Shown here piece after piece: positions 32,341-44,169 of a stretch of DNA of 64,000 nt; position 1 is the first letter of the stretch; the number at the start of each line of letters is the position of its first letter. The stretch lies in assembly GCA_030522415.1 (NCBI GenBank), contig CM060124.1:24042454-24106453 (forward strand), read 5' to 3'. Below the pieces are notes generated by a model. The model searched no databases. It was not told the origin of the DNA and saw only the letters and a list, made by a program, of their open reading frames with translations. This DNA comes from Channallabes apus (Eukaryota; Chordata; Actinopteri; Siluriformes; Clariidae). Made by a program: the position numbers and the translations under genes.

Positions 32341-34092
32341 TTATTGCATTTTTCTTTTATTTTCTTTGTGTGTTTTCCAGGTTAGCTTTTCGTCAAAGTA
32401 CATTCCTAGGTATTTGATTGTCTGTATTTGTTTTAGTTCTTGTTTGTATAGTTTTAGAGAGATATTCTTATGTCTCTTTGTAAAGCATATACTGTGTGTC
32501 TTTGTTAGCGATATCTTAAATCCCCATTTATTTGCCCATTTTTCTACCTCTTTTATTGCTTTCTGCATCTTGGTGTTAATGTATTCTATGTTCCTGCCTC
32601 TGATCCACAGTGCTCCGTCATCTGCATATAGTGATTTTCCTATTGTTTCTTCTACTCCATCAAATATGTCGTTTATCATGATGCTGAATAATATTGGGCT
32701 ACACACGCTTCCTTGCGGGGTGCCGTTTTCTACTGTGTATTTTTTTGAGTATTCAGTACCCATTCTGACTTCTATTGTTCTATTTTCTAAAAAGTTCTTT
32801 ATCCAATCATGCATTTTGCCTCTTATTCCTAATTTGTTTAGTTTGCATAATAGACCTTCTTTCCATAGCATATCATATGCCTTTTCAATATCAAAGAAGA
32901 CTGCAATTACCTTCTCCTTATTTGTTTGTGCTTTTCTTATTTCAGATTCTAGATTTAATATTGCGTCCATAGTACTTCTTCCTTTTCTAAACCCATTTTG
33001 GAATGGTGATAGAAGTTTGTTTATTTCTAGGTAGTGTGTTAGTCTTTCTGTTACCATTCTTTCCATTGTCTTTCCTATTTGCGATGTGAGTGCAATTGGC
33101 CTGTAGTTAGTAGGGTCTGAGGCTTCTTTACCTGGTTTTAGTATTGGTATTATAGTGGCTAGTTTCCAGTCTTTGGGGATATTGCCTGTTTCCCATATTA
33201 AGTTGAAGAGTCTTAATATCTGTTGAATTGAGTTCTCAGTCATGTTCATAAGCATTTTGTAGCAGATGTTATCTCTTCCTGGTGTTGTTTGCCGTGCCCT
33301 TGTTGTTGCTTTTTTAAACTCATATATTGAGAATGGGAGGTCTAGTTCTTCTGTGTTGCTTTCCTTTCTTCTTATTTCCTTGTGTTGAATTATTGTGTTT
33401 TTCATATTCTCTCTCATATCGCTGGGTATGTTTTCTGAACTGTGTATGTTGACAAATGTCATGGCTAATGCCTCTGCTTTTTCTTTATTACTTATTGCAG
33501 TTCCTTTATTATACTGTAGCACTGGGATTTCATTTTTAGTATTTAAACCGTTCATTTTCCTTATCATTCTCCAGATGTTTGTTAGTTGTGTCTCTCTTCC
33601 TATTGTGTTGCAGTACTGTCTCCAGTGTGTGCGTTTTGCTGTTCTTATGTTTTTCCTGACTATCGCCTGTGCTTTCTTATATTGGATTAGTTTTTCTAGT
33701 GTATGTTGTTTTTTAAGTTGCTTGAATGCTTTATTTCTATTTTTGATTGCCTTGCTACAGTCTTCATTCCACCATGGTACGCATTTTCCTTTTCTTACGC
33801 CTTTGTTTTTTGGAATAGTTTTACATGCTGTTTGGTTAATAATATTAGTTATTCTGTTTTTAAGTTCTTCTATTTCTGTTATACTTTAAAGTGATTCTTC
33901 CTCATATCTCGTGTCTATATTTGCTTTAAATTTCTCCCACTTAGCTTTCCCCAGTATCCATCTCTGTATTTTATTTTCCTGCTCTTGTCTGTTGCTTACT
34001 CCTATTTTAATTAATATTGGATAATGGTCACTTCCCATTGTATTGTACTTTTGGGTTTTCCAAGTACATATTCCTGCAATTTCCTTTGACAC
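32341..34092 (-). pseudogene. I-clade LINE endonuclease end and reverse transcriptase
   Basis: The first segment (34092-33886) carries the endonuclease C-terminal motif MGSDHYPILI and ends at a stop. After a linker that is still readable, RT occupies 33567-32341: TPGRDNICYKML, WKLATIIPILKPGK, NYRPIALTSQIGKTMERMV, FRKGRSTMDAIL, AVFFDIEKAYDMLW (catalytic Asp), GTPQGSVCSPILF, KSLYADDGALW (YADD, catalytic) and TIKYLGMYFDEKLTW. All core RT residues are present. It then frameshifts into the RNase H segment. Confidence 0.88.
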
Positions 34093-34374
34093 TATTGTTA
34101 AGTCTATTGCACTCTCTGTGTTATGTGTGCTGTTGTATCTGGTTCCCTCGCTATTGTTTATACATACTAGACCTTTATTTATTAAGAATTCCTCTACTAC
34201 CTCCCCATTTCGACCCAGTTTCCCAGAACAAACAGGTATTTATAACAGTGCTAATGAGCCTCCTCAGTTCAGGTGAGCATCCACATCACCTGACTGAGGA
34301 GGCTTCTGGGAAACAAAAACTATAAACTAAAAACACTTCCCTCTAGTGGGCAACCCTCACAACGACAAGCTGTG

Positions 34375-34455
34375 AAAATGCCCTTCATTACCTGTAGGGG
34401 GCAGTCGTGTTTCAGTCTGAAGTATTGTGTGTCTACTGAACCGAAAATGTGTTAT
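34375..34455 (+). repeat. Short repeat shared with 57818-57893
   Basis: About 75 bp with almost no differences, including TGCCCTTCATTACCTGTAGG, CAGTCGTGTTTCAGTCTGAA and TATTGTGTGTCTACTGAA. Same orientation. No class assigned. Confidence 0.85.
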
Positions 34456-36015
34456 GTCTCTTAGGCGCCCATTGACAGCAAGCGACAGAGCTCATAAACG
34501 TGTCGAGCTCATACTGTAAATAGTGATATGTATTTACTCTTCATTTTCTTCTCTCCTTCAATGATGATACTTCTTTAACTGCGCTTTCTCCATTCAGTAT
34601 TATTATTATTATTATTAGTAGTAGTAGTAGTAGTAGTAGTACTAGTAGTGCTCCGAATTTATTATTATTGTAACGCAAACGCGCGTGTGTGCAAAAAGAC
34701 TACAAAGATAAAGTTAGCCTAAAACATTATTATTTTATTGTGTTTATGCGCTTTAAATATATACTAAGCTGTAAACACTGCCTTGTGCAAAGTGAAAGTG
34801 AGTTGCGTATGCTGCTTTTTGATCAATGCTGAACCCAAACAGCAAAAGAACATGATAATAATAATAATAATGAAAAGAATAATAATAATCGTGATTTTAG
34901 CTGTTTATGTCCACCCTTGAATTATTATTTAATTATTAATAATTAAAGCTGCTCACATTGCGCGCATTTCATAAAAAAAAAAAAATGCAGTGTTTAATCA
35001 GCAAGTATATGTGGCTCCTCTTTATGATAGATAAATATTATGACTGAAACAAAGCTGCTCGTGTCTGTCATATCGGGAGCATGTCTATGCAGCGCTGTGA
35101 GAAACGCATGCCGATGTGAGGTGCTTTATTTCAGTCATATTATACTAACATATTTTTGCTGTGTAGTGGACCGCATGCGCACAACCTCTCGAGGGAAACA
35201 CCACACTGGCAGAAGTAGACTAAAGATTATGAATGCTTCTGGGAAAACAGCAAGGAAACTGACTGGCCAAACAAGCACTAACAACAGCTCAAGGGCTTGT
35301 AAAAAAAATATTATTTAGACAATTAATTAAGTTCATTAGCTAATGGTTTTATTTGTACAAAGAATGAACTGTTATATAGCTTCTGCACTGAAAAAACAGA
35401 TTTTGACCACTTTTAGTGGTCAGTTTTTAATTTTAATTTTAAATTAATTTATTAAATTAATTTTAAATTTAAATTAATTTTAATCAGTTTTATTTATTAG
35501 ATTTTAATGTGTTATTTAATTCATCTTGAAATATTCAATTAAAATCAAGCCATATTGTCCGTGTTTAAAACTAGTTAAGTTTACATAATTAAAAGTAACT
35601 AGAAAAGAACATGCAAAAACGAATTGCAACACCCACAGTCCTGTTTGCGCATCTCCATGCCGCCATTTTGTGCTTCTTTAGGCGGGATTATTTGCTTTGA
35701 CTCAAACTATGTGCAACTTCTTGGGCTCCATTAAGGCTTCATCATTTCGGTAAGTATCTAAGCATTTTTGTAACTATTGTCATATTTTTACTTTAACATG
35801 TCCCTATTTACACTTCAGAATACGTTTTGATAGAGAAATTAGTATTACTGTATTACTGAATTACTGTATTTTCCGGTAGACAAACCTAAGATAAGTCTTT
35901 TAGATATTGTTCTCACATATCTACAAGGTGAAATCCACCATTAGACTTTACCTTTAGTGCAACATTTACTGTGCTACCATTACGGTAACGTTTAGTGTAG
36001 TTTATGGACACCAAA
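34456..36015. other. Mostly anonymous; (TAT)n/(AGT)n run and a weak first-exon candidate
   Basis: A trinucleotide microsatellite lies at 34597-34655. At 35640-35748 (plus) a GC-richer segment with GCCGCCATTTTG (YY1-like, inverted) and GGCGGGA runs into a good donor ATTTCG|GTAAGTATC. It could be a non-coding first exon, but no partner exon was found. Confidence 0.3.
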
Positions 36016-36212
36016 CACTAGTTTTAACATGTGTGTTAGGCATGTGAGCCGACGCGAGTTACCGCCCGACGTCCCGCGAAATTTTGCAAGGTCCGCGGTC
36101 CCATGTTTAATTTTCCGTGCGGAAAGATGGAAACCTAACCACAGCATAGATGAATCATGATGAACCGTACTTACGACCACCGTGCGAACCGCATAGGTGA
36201 GATAGGGGTATA
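36016..36212. repeat. Truncated MITE copy (right end)
   Basis: Shares with the complete MITE at 36447-36718 the segments GCGGAAAGATGGA, AATCATGATGAACCGTA, CCACCGTGCGAA and the end TAGGTGAGATAGGGGTAT. The left end is missing. Confidence 0.75.
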
Positions 36213-36446
36213 AGGCTGGTAATTCCTGACTGTATTTGAATGTGTTTTCGAATGTTTGTTATTGTGGAAATTTAGCACAAAAGTGAACAAAAGTTGAAGA
36301 CTTTACGACAGCTAGGAGGTTAATATGTCTATGATTAATGTTACTGCTCTTAACCAGCTGAACCATTCAGGGTAGGGTATACCAGAAATTATGTTGTCCG
36401 ATTCATATAGTGCACGGTTATTAGCTGCCTGTTGGTATTCATTCTA

Positions 36447-36718
36447 ATACCCCTATCTCACCTGTGCGGTTTGACTCACGATGAGATGCGGTGTCGGGCA
36501 CCGTGATTTGCCGCGATTGCCCGCTGACGTTCCGCTGACATTCTGCGAAGTTCGCCAATGTCCGCAAACTTCCGCGAGGCCCGCCAAAAAATGTTAACAT
36601 GTTTAATTTTTCACGCGGAAAGATGGACATGTACTCACAATTCCAAAAACTCGCGGTGAATCATAATGAACCGTATTTGTGGCCACCGTGCGAAACCACA
36701 TAGGTGAGATAGGGGTAT
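36447..36718. mobile_element. 272-bp MITE
   Basis: Terminal inverted repeats of about 24 bp: left ATACCCCTATCTCACCTGTG, right (inverted) ATACCCCTATCTCACCTATG. TA flanks both ends (36445-36446 and 36719-36720), suggesting a Tc1/mariner-type target duplication. CG-rich inside, no ORF. Confidence 0.75.
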
Positions 36719-37109
36719 TAACACATGGGGGTCCTGCGGCTCCACCCCTTACCGTGTCTGTGGAAATATCTTTTAAAATCTTGGTTAAAAACTTATCTGA
36801 TTCGCCAAAAATAAACAACGGACCGCTGAACCGCGTTATAAGTAGGTGACACTGGCGCGGCGCTTCTAGTGTTAATCACTCTACACTGTTTTTAATTACT
36901 CTACAATGTTGTAATTTTACATTTTATTTACAAATAAATAAACCAAATTTAATTATTCCATTTGTATTTACAAATTTCCTTGTAAAATAGCATTAAAAAT
37001 GATGGGTTGTGTATTGAGCAAAAACAATACGAGGCATGTTTTTGTCACACACACTCGCGCCGCAACCGGCACAAGGACCCGGATGTAGCCAGGTCGCTAA
37101 ACAGGAAGC

Positions 37110-39235
37110 ATAAAAGGAGACAAGATGGCGTTTCACTTCACTCAGAATTACGACCTGCTATCAACACCACCATCACTGGACCTGTCGGATCTCTACCACC
37201 CGCTGTGGTTGACACGGGAGCCAGGGAACCCATGCAACTAGGGCGCGCCTCCTTGTCCGCTGCAGAATGGGAACGACGATTCCGAGAGGGGCTCTGTGCA
37301 TATTGTGGGTTGGATGATGCACATCACAGAGCCATCTGCCCCCTTCGTCCAGGAAACGCGCAGGCCCAGTGAGAGACGAGGGCAGCTCACCGGGTCATCT
37401 TCAGATCTCTCCCGTTATGACCAGCACCTCCCGTCTCGCGGTACAAGTATATCTCCAGTTTGGCCACAGACGAGTCGGAAGTACTGTGTTTATCGATTCT
37501 GCTGTCGCAGGAAATTTCATTGACTCCAATTATGCCAAGAGACTGGGGATAAAACTTGAGGCGTTATCCCAGCCGGTTCGGATCACTTCTGTTGACGGTC
37601 GCCCCTTATCATCCAGTCCCACCACCACTCAAACCCAACCTATAACCCTAATCATCAATGAGCACCAATAACGAATCCAGTTCCACCTCACCACCATCTC
37701 ATCACCACCCATCATCCTCGGACACCCCTGGCTACTCCAGCACAATCCACTCATATCCTGGACCCAGAACCGCATTCTAAAGTGGGGGCCGACGTGTTCC
37801 GAACCGGCTGGGACATGTTCTAGGGAGTCCGAGGCCACGAATGTCAACACCAACGCCATTCCCACCGTCTACTGGGACCTGGCTGAAGTGTTCTGTAAAA
37901 GACACGCCACCCACCTTCCACCACATCGCCCTTACAGTCTGGTGATTGACCTTCAGCCAGGCTCCGTGCCTCCCCGCGGCCACCTCTACTCACTCTCCAC
38001 CGAAAAGACGTAGGCAATGGAAGAATATGTGTCCCACGCTCTCCGCCAGGGTACCATCAGACCATCCTCATCGCTTGCTGCTGTGGGGTTTTTCTTTGTA
38101 AAAAAGAAAGGAGGCGAACTCCGCCTATGTGTCGATTATCGGGGGCTGAACAACATAACCATCAAGAATCGACATCCGTTGCCTCTTACCAACTCTGCCC
38201 TAGATGCTCTCTCTGGTGCCACCATTTTCACAAAGTTGGACCTTCAGAGCGCCTACAACTTGGTGCGCATCAGAGAGTGATGAGTGGAAGACGGCTTTCA
38301 TCAAACCCACAGGACACTATGAGTGTCTAGTCATCCCTTTTGGTCTCTGCAATGCACCTGCCACCATCCAGCACTTCATTAATGATGTTCTCCGGGACAT
38401 GCTGGGGCAATGAGCATTCGCATACTTAGATGACATTTTAATTTATTCCCGTACTGTTGAAGAGCATATCCAACATGTCAAAGCGGTGGTAAAGAGACTG
38501 CATGCCCACCAACTGTACTGTAAGTTGGAGAACTTTCACGATTGCTCCACCACGTTCCTGGGTTTTGTCATCTCGCCACAGGCTGTGGCCATGGACCCGC
38601 AGAAGCTGGAAGTTGTACGTCATTGGCCCCTACCCAAGACTCTTAAACAACTTCAACGGTCTCTCGCCTGGACATCTCTATGTACCACCCACCATGAGAA
38701 GCGAGGTCATGTAGTGGAGCCACACCTCACCCATCGCAGGACACCCAGGCAGGCAACGATCAGCCCAACTCATCAAACGTGCTTTTTGGTGGCCATCCAT
38801 GACCCAGGACAGTGACGAGTTCGTCCAGGTGTGCCCAGTGTGCGCCAGGGCAAAACCTACCAACCAGCCGGCTCCGGCGGAACCTCTCCCCGCCCCTCGT
38901 TGGCCATGGTCACACATTGGCGTCGATTTCATCATGGGCCTGCCGGATTAGTCTGCCCTTGCCAGACTCCCATCAGCCAAAAACACTGCGGAACTGATAT
39001 TAGAACACGTAGTCCGCCTGCATGGGTTCCCAAAAGACATCGTCTTGGACAGAGAGCCCCAGTTCACTGCCCGGTTCTGGAAGGGTTTCTGCCGTCTGAT
39101 CAATTCAACCTGTAGTCTGTCAGCTGGGCACAGAAGGTCAGATGGAGCGGGCCAACCAACAACTGGAGCGCTATCTGAGATGTTTCGTTGCCAATCGCCA
39201 GCGCTCCTGGGCTCGCTACCTCTTTCACCTGCTGC
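37110..39235 (+). pseudogene. Ty3/gypsy gag-pol remnant
   Basis: Ordered fragments of one element. Gag C-terminus: EPMQLGRASLSAAEWERRF, then a zinc knuckle CAYCGLDDAHHRAIC (37300-37345) close to the sushi-type and RTL-related gag knuckle. Protease: STVFIDSAVAGNFI, with the active-site DSG altered to [79 protein letters not shown] and FAYLDDILIYS (YLDD, catalytic). RNase H is deleted after 38670. Integrase pieces follow: a zinc-binding region with FWWPSM and CPVCARAKP, then WSHIGVDFIMGLP and [20 protein letters not shown]. Several stops (e.g. 37669, 38010, 38411) and frameshifts break it. It ends abruptly where an L2 fragment begins. Confidence 0.88.
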
Positions 39236-40742
39236 GAAACCTGAAAGAGCTCTGGTTATAGGAGACTCTATACTGAGGCATGTGACATTAGCTAGACCTT
39301 TGGGGGCGCCAGCGGCAGTGGTTAGGTGTATCCCGGGAGCCAGAGCACCGGACATAGCAGGTAATCTTAGGGCTCTAGGACAGCACAGGTTCTGTAAGAT
39401 AGTGGTACATACTGGAGCTAATGATATACGCCTTCGTCAGTCAGAGGTTAGCAAGAGTAACTTTACAGAGGTGTTTAAATTAGCGAAGGCGATGTCCGAT
39501 GAAGTGATATGCTCTGGTCCCATCCCAATGAGACGTGGCAACATAGCTTACAGCAGGTTATGGTCGCTGAACCGCTAAATGTCCAGGTGGTGCTCCGAAA
39601 ATAATGTGGGCTACATAGACAATTGAAAGACCTTTGAGGGCAAAGCTGGCCTGTTAGGGCGGGACGGTGTCCATCCCACTCGGGAAGGTGCTGCTCTCAT
39701 TTACTGTAGTATAGCTCATAGTCTCAGTAGAGGTCTAGTTAATCGGTGACAATCCAGAGCCCAGGCCAGGGAGCAGACAGACAGGCTAAACCAACCGTCT
39801 GCTAGCTGCATAGAGTCGTCACTCAGGGTTCACCATATAGAGACTGTGTCTGTTCCCCAATCTAAGCAAAAATGTAGAAAGACTCAGAAAGTCTGTTTTA
39901 ATAATCTAATTAACATAAAGACCACAAACTCGGATCATACTGAATGCGCAGCCTGCACCTCTGATCTGAAGCTAGGACTGTTAAATATTACTGTAGATCT
40001 CTCGCATCAAAAGCGGTTATTGTTAATGAAATTATCACAGATCAGGCGTTTGATATACTCTGTTTAACTGAAACATGGGTTAAACAGGACGAGTATGTAG
40101 CTCTAAATGAAGCTAGTCCTCCTGGATATAGCTACATACACCAGCCTCGGTTAACTGGTAGAGGAGGAGGCGTCGCAGTTATTCATAATGATAATCTGTC
40201 TATCGTACAAAAACACGAACACAAATTTAACTCATTTGAAATTCTTTATAGTAACATAAGTGTATTTAAGTATATTAAGTCAGCTCAGTCGATTCCACTA
40301 ATTATAATTAACAGACCTCCAGGGCCGTATTCTGAATTTCTTTAGTGAATTTGCAGATTTCATCTCAAACCTAGTCGTTTCTGTAGACAAAGCGTTAATT
40401 GCCGGAGATTTTAACATTCATTTTGAGAATCCAGAAGACCCTCTGAGAACAGCATTTATGTCCATACTGGACTCCGTAGGCGTAAATCAGTGTGTAGTAG
40501 GACCCACTCATAAAGCAGGTCACACTTTAGACTTAATAATATTTTTCAGATTAAGTATAAGAAATGTATTCACAATTCCACTGTCTGAAATTATCTCAGA
40601 TCACCATCTTGTCTCCATTCAAGTGTGTCACAGTGATAATGTACACACAGAACCGCGCTACCGTATTAAACGTACATTCACATCAACTACCACACAGAGT
40701 TTTATCAGTAATCTCCCAGAGTTACCAACTTCGATTAGGTAA
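39236..40742 (+). pseudogene. L2 fragment: esterase ORF1 end and endonuclease
   Basis: ORF1 part (39250-39740): [33 protein letters not shown] (GTND altered to GAND) and, in another frame, DGVHPTREGAAL. After an inter-ORF stretch, ORF2 begins near 39846. The endonuclease motifs LTETWV, GRGGGVAVIHND, PPGPYSEF, AGDFNIH, THKAGHTLDLI and ISDHHLVSI are spread over at least two frames. RT is absent, because the copy is cut at 40742 by an unrelated repeat. This copy and the one at 11.7-16.7 kb share the same gene order, so both belong to the same L2 group. Confidence 0.85.
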
Positions 40743-40744
40743 TA

Positions 40745-40925
40745 AAATCAATAGGAGTCTTAGAGTATGCCACAATCATCAATATTAAACAATAAAAGGC
40801 TTGAACTACTTCAGTTGTGTGTAATGAATCTAAAATATATGAAAGTCTAATGTTTATCAATACATTACAGAAAATAATGAACTTCATCACAATATGCAAT
40901 TTTTTTGAGAAGGACCTGTATTATA
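40745..40925 (+). repeat. End of a common fish DNA repeat
   Basis: TATGCCACAATCATCAATAT, AACAATAAAAGGCTTGAACT, GTAATGAATC and ATTACAGAAAATAATGAACT lead to a terminus TTTTTTGAGAAGGACCTGTA. I recognise this as the end of a repeat frequent in fish genomes but am unsure of its class. Confidence 0.4.
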
Positions 40926-41469
40926 TATATCCGTGTATAATTTAATTCTCAAATCATGACCAAATTACTGCATAAACACAGGAACATGATAATTATTAAT
41001 TATTTATTATCATGCTTACTTACAGTACTTAGAGATATTCTGTATATATATACTATTCTATTACCCTTTAAAATATACATACATTTTTGTGAATAAAATT
41101 AATGACTTAAACAACAATCACAGCATAAGTTACTATTTCTCTTGTAATGAGCACTATAGTGAAAAAATTTAATGTCAAGTAACTCAATCAAGATTCAAGT
41201 GATCAGTCCTTCGTATAAGTGAAGAGCGGTAGTACCATTCCATCATTGTTAATGACTGCAGTCTGTTGCATGCAAGTTTTTATACACATACCCTATACTG
41301 TTACATCATAGTAGATACTGTGAGGTGGCGATCTCTGTCACTGATGGTGCTTGTATGTTGAGTCTGTACCTTTGCTCCATTAGTGACTGTGAGGTGATGC
41401 TTACTGTGATGTCATACTCTGATTGTGTCACAGTTGTTGCTTGTTGAGTGACTTCATCTCCACCATTTC
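40926..41469. other. Unassigned AT-rich stretch
   Basis: No gene or repeat terminus supported. Confidence 0.45.
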
Positions 41470-41471
41470 AC

Positions 41472-41880
41472 TTATTTAACTTTACAATGATGTATCATTT
41501 TGTGCCTATGTGACCCAAATATATTTTTTCTCTCTCTTTGTTCTCTTTCGTTTTCCTCATTCATCAACTCCTCAAAGTATTCCTTCCATCTTCCCATCAC
41601 CCTCCTGGCATCTGTCAGTACTTTTCCATCTCTATCTTTAATCACTCTAACCTGCTGCACATTCTTCCCATCTCTATCTCTCTGCCTCGCCAACCTGTAC
41701 AGATCCACCTCTCCCACCTTACTGTCCAGCCTAGCATACAAGTCCTCATATGCTCTTTGTTTGGCCATTGCCACCTCTACCTTACCCACCATACACTGCA
41801 TCTCCCTGTACTCCTGTCTACTCTCTTCAGTCCTCCCAGTGTCCCACTTCTTCTTAGCTAGCTTCTTTCCCTGTATACAC
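41472..41880 (-). pseudogene. RTE-type LINE fragment
   Basis: The minus frame reads KVEVAMAKQRAYEDLYARLD, VDLYRLARQRDRDGKNVQQV and VMGRWKEYFEELMNEENERE. This matches the linker between endonuclease and RT in RTE-clade (BovB-related) ORF2. Both domains themselves are absent. The ~135 readable codons break at an early stop. Confidence 0.8.
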
Positions 41881-43072
41881 TAAAAAAAAAATAATGATAA
41901 AAAAAAAATAATTATAAATGCTTTGGGTTTTAAGGACTACACCAAAAGAACAAAGTGTAACAAGTTTGGCACAGGGAAAAAAACATGAGAACCAGATACC
42001 ACAAGCACTAACAGTATTCAAGCACAACATTCAGTAAAGTTTGCAGTCTTAGATGAATTATTCTTTGAAGCAAAGCAGTGGTTTTGGTGGTGTCTAGGTG
42101 AATGCCACGAGTCCACGGGTTGTAGGTCACTAAAGATAGAGTCGTCCAAGTCGTGGTTAGACGGACTGAGCAGGTAAGATGAGCCACACAGAGCAGATGG
42201 CACCAGGCAGGCAGACAGTGGCGTCTGTGGCACGTGGTGTAGTGGTTAGCTGTGGCACGTTCTAAATATGTCCAAGATAGCAAGGGAAACACATCCTGAT
42301 AGCTAGAGTTCAACAGGGATTTAAAAACGCTAACCATGTCCTTTTTGGCCTTTACCGCGCACCGTATAATCTCCGTGGTCCGCGCATTACCCTTCGCGTG
42401 CAAGCTTTCTCCTAAATGCGCGTTCCCGGTGACTTTTTCATGGGGGTGGGGCTAATAAAACGTATCCTGATGGGGGAACCAACTTCGACACAGCACCGGG
42501 CTGTGCGCGCGTGCGTGTGTGTGTGTGTGTGTGTGTTTTGTGCCGTTGCCCGGGGGGCGTGGCCTTGTACGTAGATTTACCTGTGACTGATTTCCGTGTG
42601 AGTGGCCTGTGGGCGTGTCCTGCCTCTGGTCATTAGCAGATAATGAAGTGCGACAGAAATTCAGTGCCTCTCCATGGTTTCATATGAATTACATAAACTG
42701 AGAATATTTGTTTTCAGTGTGACTTGCATCATTTAAAAGTAGACACTTTAAGCTTTCTATAAATATATTTCTCATGTCGGTCTGTGCAGTATTCGCGGAG
42801 TTTCAGTTCATTTTAGTGACGTGTTTCAAAAAGATTTTCGCGGAGACTGAGACGGCTGAAAGCGCACCCTGTTTATTTTCATTATTTTACAAAAGCACAA
42901 TGTTTTGTGGATATTGTGAGTATACATGAATAAAAGTAGACCCTTTACAGATTCAAATGATGTACTACACTTATGTGTATGATCAAACATGACGGAGCAT
43001 TTTAAGCTCTTTTCACGGTTACCAGAAAAAAATGCACTTTTTGCCGCCGGCCGCAAGTCAGACTCCTAAGGG
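41881..43072. other. Mostly anonymous; (GT)n run
   Basis: (GT)n at 42507-42537. An A-box-like GGTGTAGTGGTTAGC at about 42236-42252 lacks a B box. No supported gene. GC-richer between 42340 and 42640. Confidence 0.4.
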
Positions 43073-43288
43073 TTAATATAACAAATTATTCTTTACCATG
43101 AAGTATGTGATGGGCTTCGGCTGCTGGGATGCATCAGCTTCACCCTCTATCATTAATACCTGTTCCCAGCAGCATTTTAAGCAGGGATCATCTTTTTGCA
43201 ATTGGGCAAAGCTGCCATCGCATTTAACCTGCTGAGACAGGGACACAAGGGTTAGCAGGATCATTACCCTTACCTTCAACTTCTGCAT
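43073..43288 (-). CDS. Candidate first coding exon of a secreted protein
   Basis: The minus ORF begins MQKLKVRVMILLTLVSLSQQ then VKC: a short basic start, a hydrophobic run and a plausible cleavage site, i.e. a signal peptide of ~22 residues. A compact Cys-containing segment follows (DDPCLKCCWEQV). The frame meets an ATG|GTAAAG donor-like site after PITYFM near 43093 and otherwise ends at 43073. It looks like a real host exon rather than a transposon protein. I cannot name the family and found no partner exon. Confidence 0.35.
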   Translation of the reverse strand: MQKLKVRVMILLTLVSLSQQVKCDGSFAQLQKDDPCLKCCWEQVLMIEGEADASQQPKPITYFMVKNNLLY

Positions 43289-44169
43289 CAGGTGTCTGCA
43301 TCAACCACAGCGATTGTGTAGACATCGCTCTTCGGCATTGTGATCAGCCTGCAACACACCTTCTTTACACACAGCTCTCTTTTGCCAGCGGTAAGCCATG
43401 CCAATCATGACCTAGGAGCAAAGGTTTTAAGGTAGTTTTGGGATAATGCCAGTTTAAAAAAAACCATTCATAATTGAGTATTATTAGGACTCATATGGAA
43501 GTAGTCATGAATGGGCACCGAGTTTGAAAAAGGTGGCTGTCAAGAACTAACCTGAGATGACCAGAAGATGTAGCTTTGTTGCGTGAATGGTAAACCCAAA
43601 CGCGGAAGAACACGAATAGGCAGGATAATCACGCTATTTGGTCTAAGGACTCTCATGAAAGAAGATCAAGGGAAAGACACAATCTAACCCGCGTCCTATA
43701 AACACGCACTCAATCAGAAAGTAAAGCCAAGAAAGTGAGTACTCACGATTTGACGAACGATTCCGAAGCAAACTCAATGAGTGGCAGAGCAATTCCCATT
43801 ACATACCTGTCGCATTTCTCCGATCTTACACCACCTGATGTCTACTTGTGGGGAATGTTAAGTGTAATGTTAAGGAGAGTGTGTTCAACTGTGAAGATCT
43901 GCCAAAAGCTGAGCCTGCATAATTTTTTTCTGTTTGCTGCATTCTTACCACATGTTCCACTGCCTCCCTCCTGTGACATTATGCATCTTTGCTGTTTGAG
44001 GGTTGTATGGAGTTTTTCTGGTTTCTCGACTAAATTTAACACACAGCATCTCTACCATTTGCAGTGCTCCAAAGTCAAAACAGGAAAAAGTATTATTATA
44101 ATGTATTAATATAATATGAATATATTTTTATCATTATGATTTTTTTTATATTATTCCATGAATGAAACC
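43289..44169. other. Unassigned stretch
   Basis: A 124-codon plus ORF at 43735-44109 has no recognisable domain. A short segment of it (LTPPDVYLWGML) vaguely resembles the end of Tc1-type transposases but is too short to call. Confidence 0.35.

Larger units (their letters stand above)
30765..34209 (-). mobile_element. I-clade (Nimb-like) LINE, 5'-truncated
   Basis: Flanked by a perfect 13-bp direct repeat TCGACCCAGTTTC (30752-30764 and 34210-34222). Minus-strand order: endonuclease end, RT, zinc-knuckle-like region, RNase H, 3' UTR, then a (GAA)n tail at the 30765 end. RNase H after RT and a simple-repeat tail are known features of the I clade. The 5' part of the endonuclease and any ORF1 are absent. 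Confidence 0.88.
30010..34367 (-). repeat. LTR-like remnant split by a LINE
   Basis: The outer parts (30010-30751 and 34223-34367) read on the minus strand as one sequence starting TGTCGTTGTGAGGG at 34367. It has a hairpin (GCCTCCTCAGT...CAGGTG and its near complement, 34257-34306) and an attaaagACTTTC-type end near 30010. The layout parallels the 600-bp LTR at 1781-2380 (hairpin, GCTAGG-type repeats, ATTAAAGACT), so it is probably a related solo LTR. The left end and a target duplication could not be fixed. Confidence 0.45.

Noticed and set aside
30915..33889. Several long plus-strand hydrophobic ORFs
   Set aside because: They are complements of the I-clade LINE RT and RNase H, whose catalytic motifs are on the minus strand.
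35040..35318. 92-codon plus ORF
   Set aside because: No domain, no splice context and no homologous feel; likely chance in open sequence.
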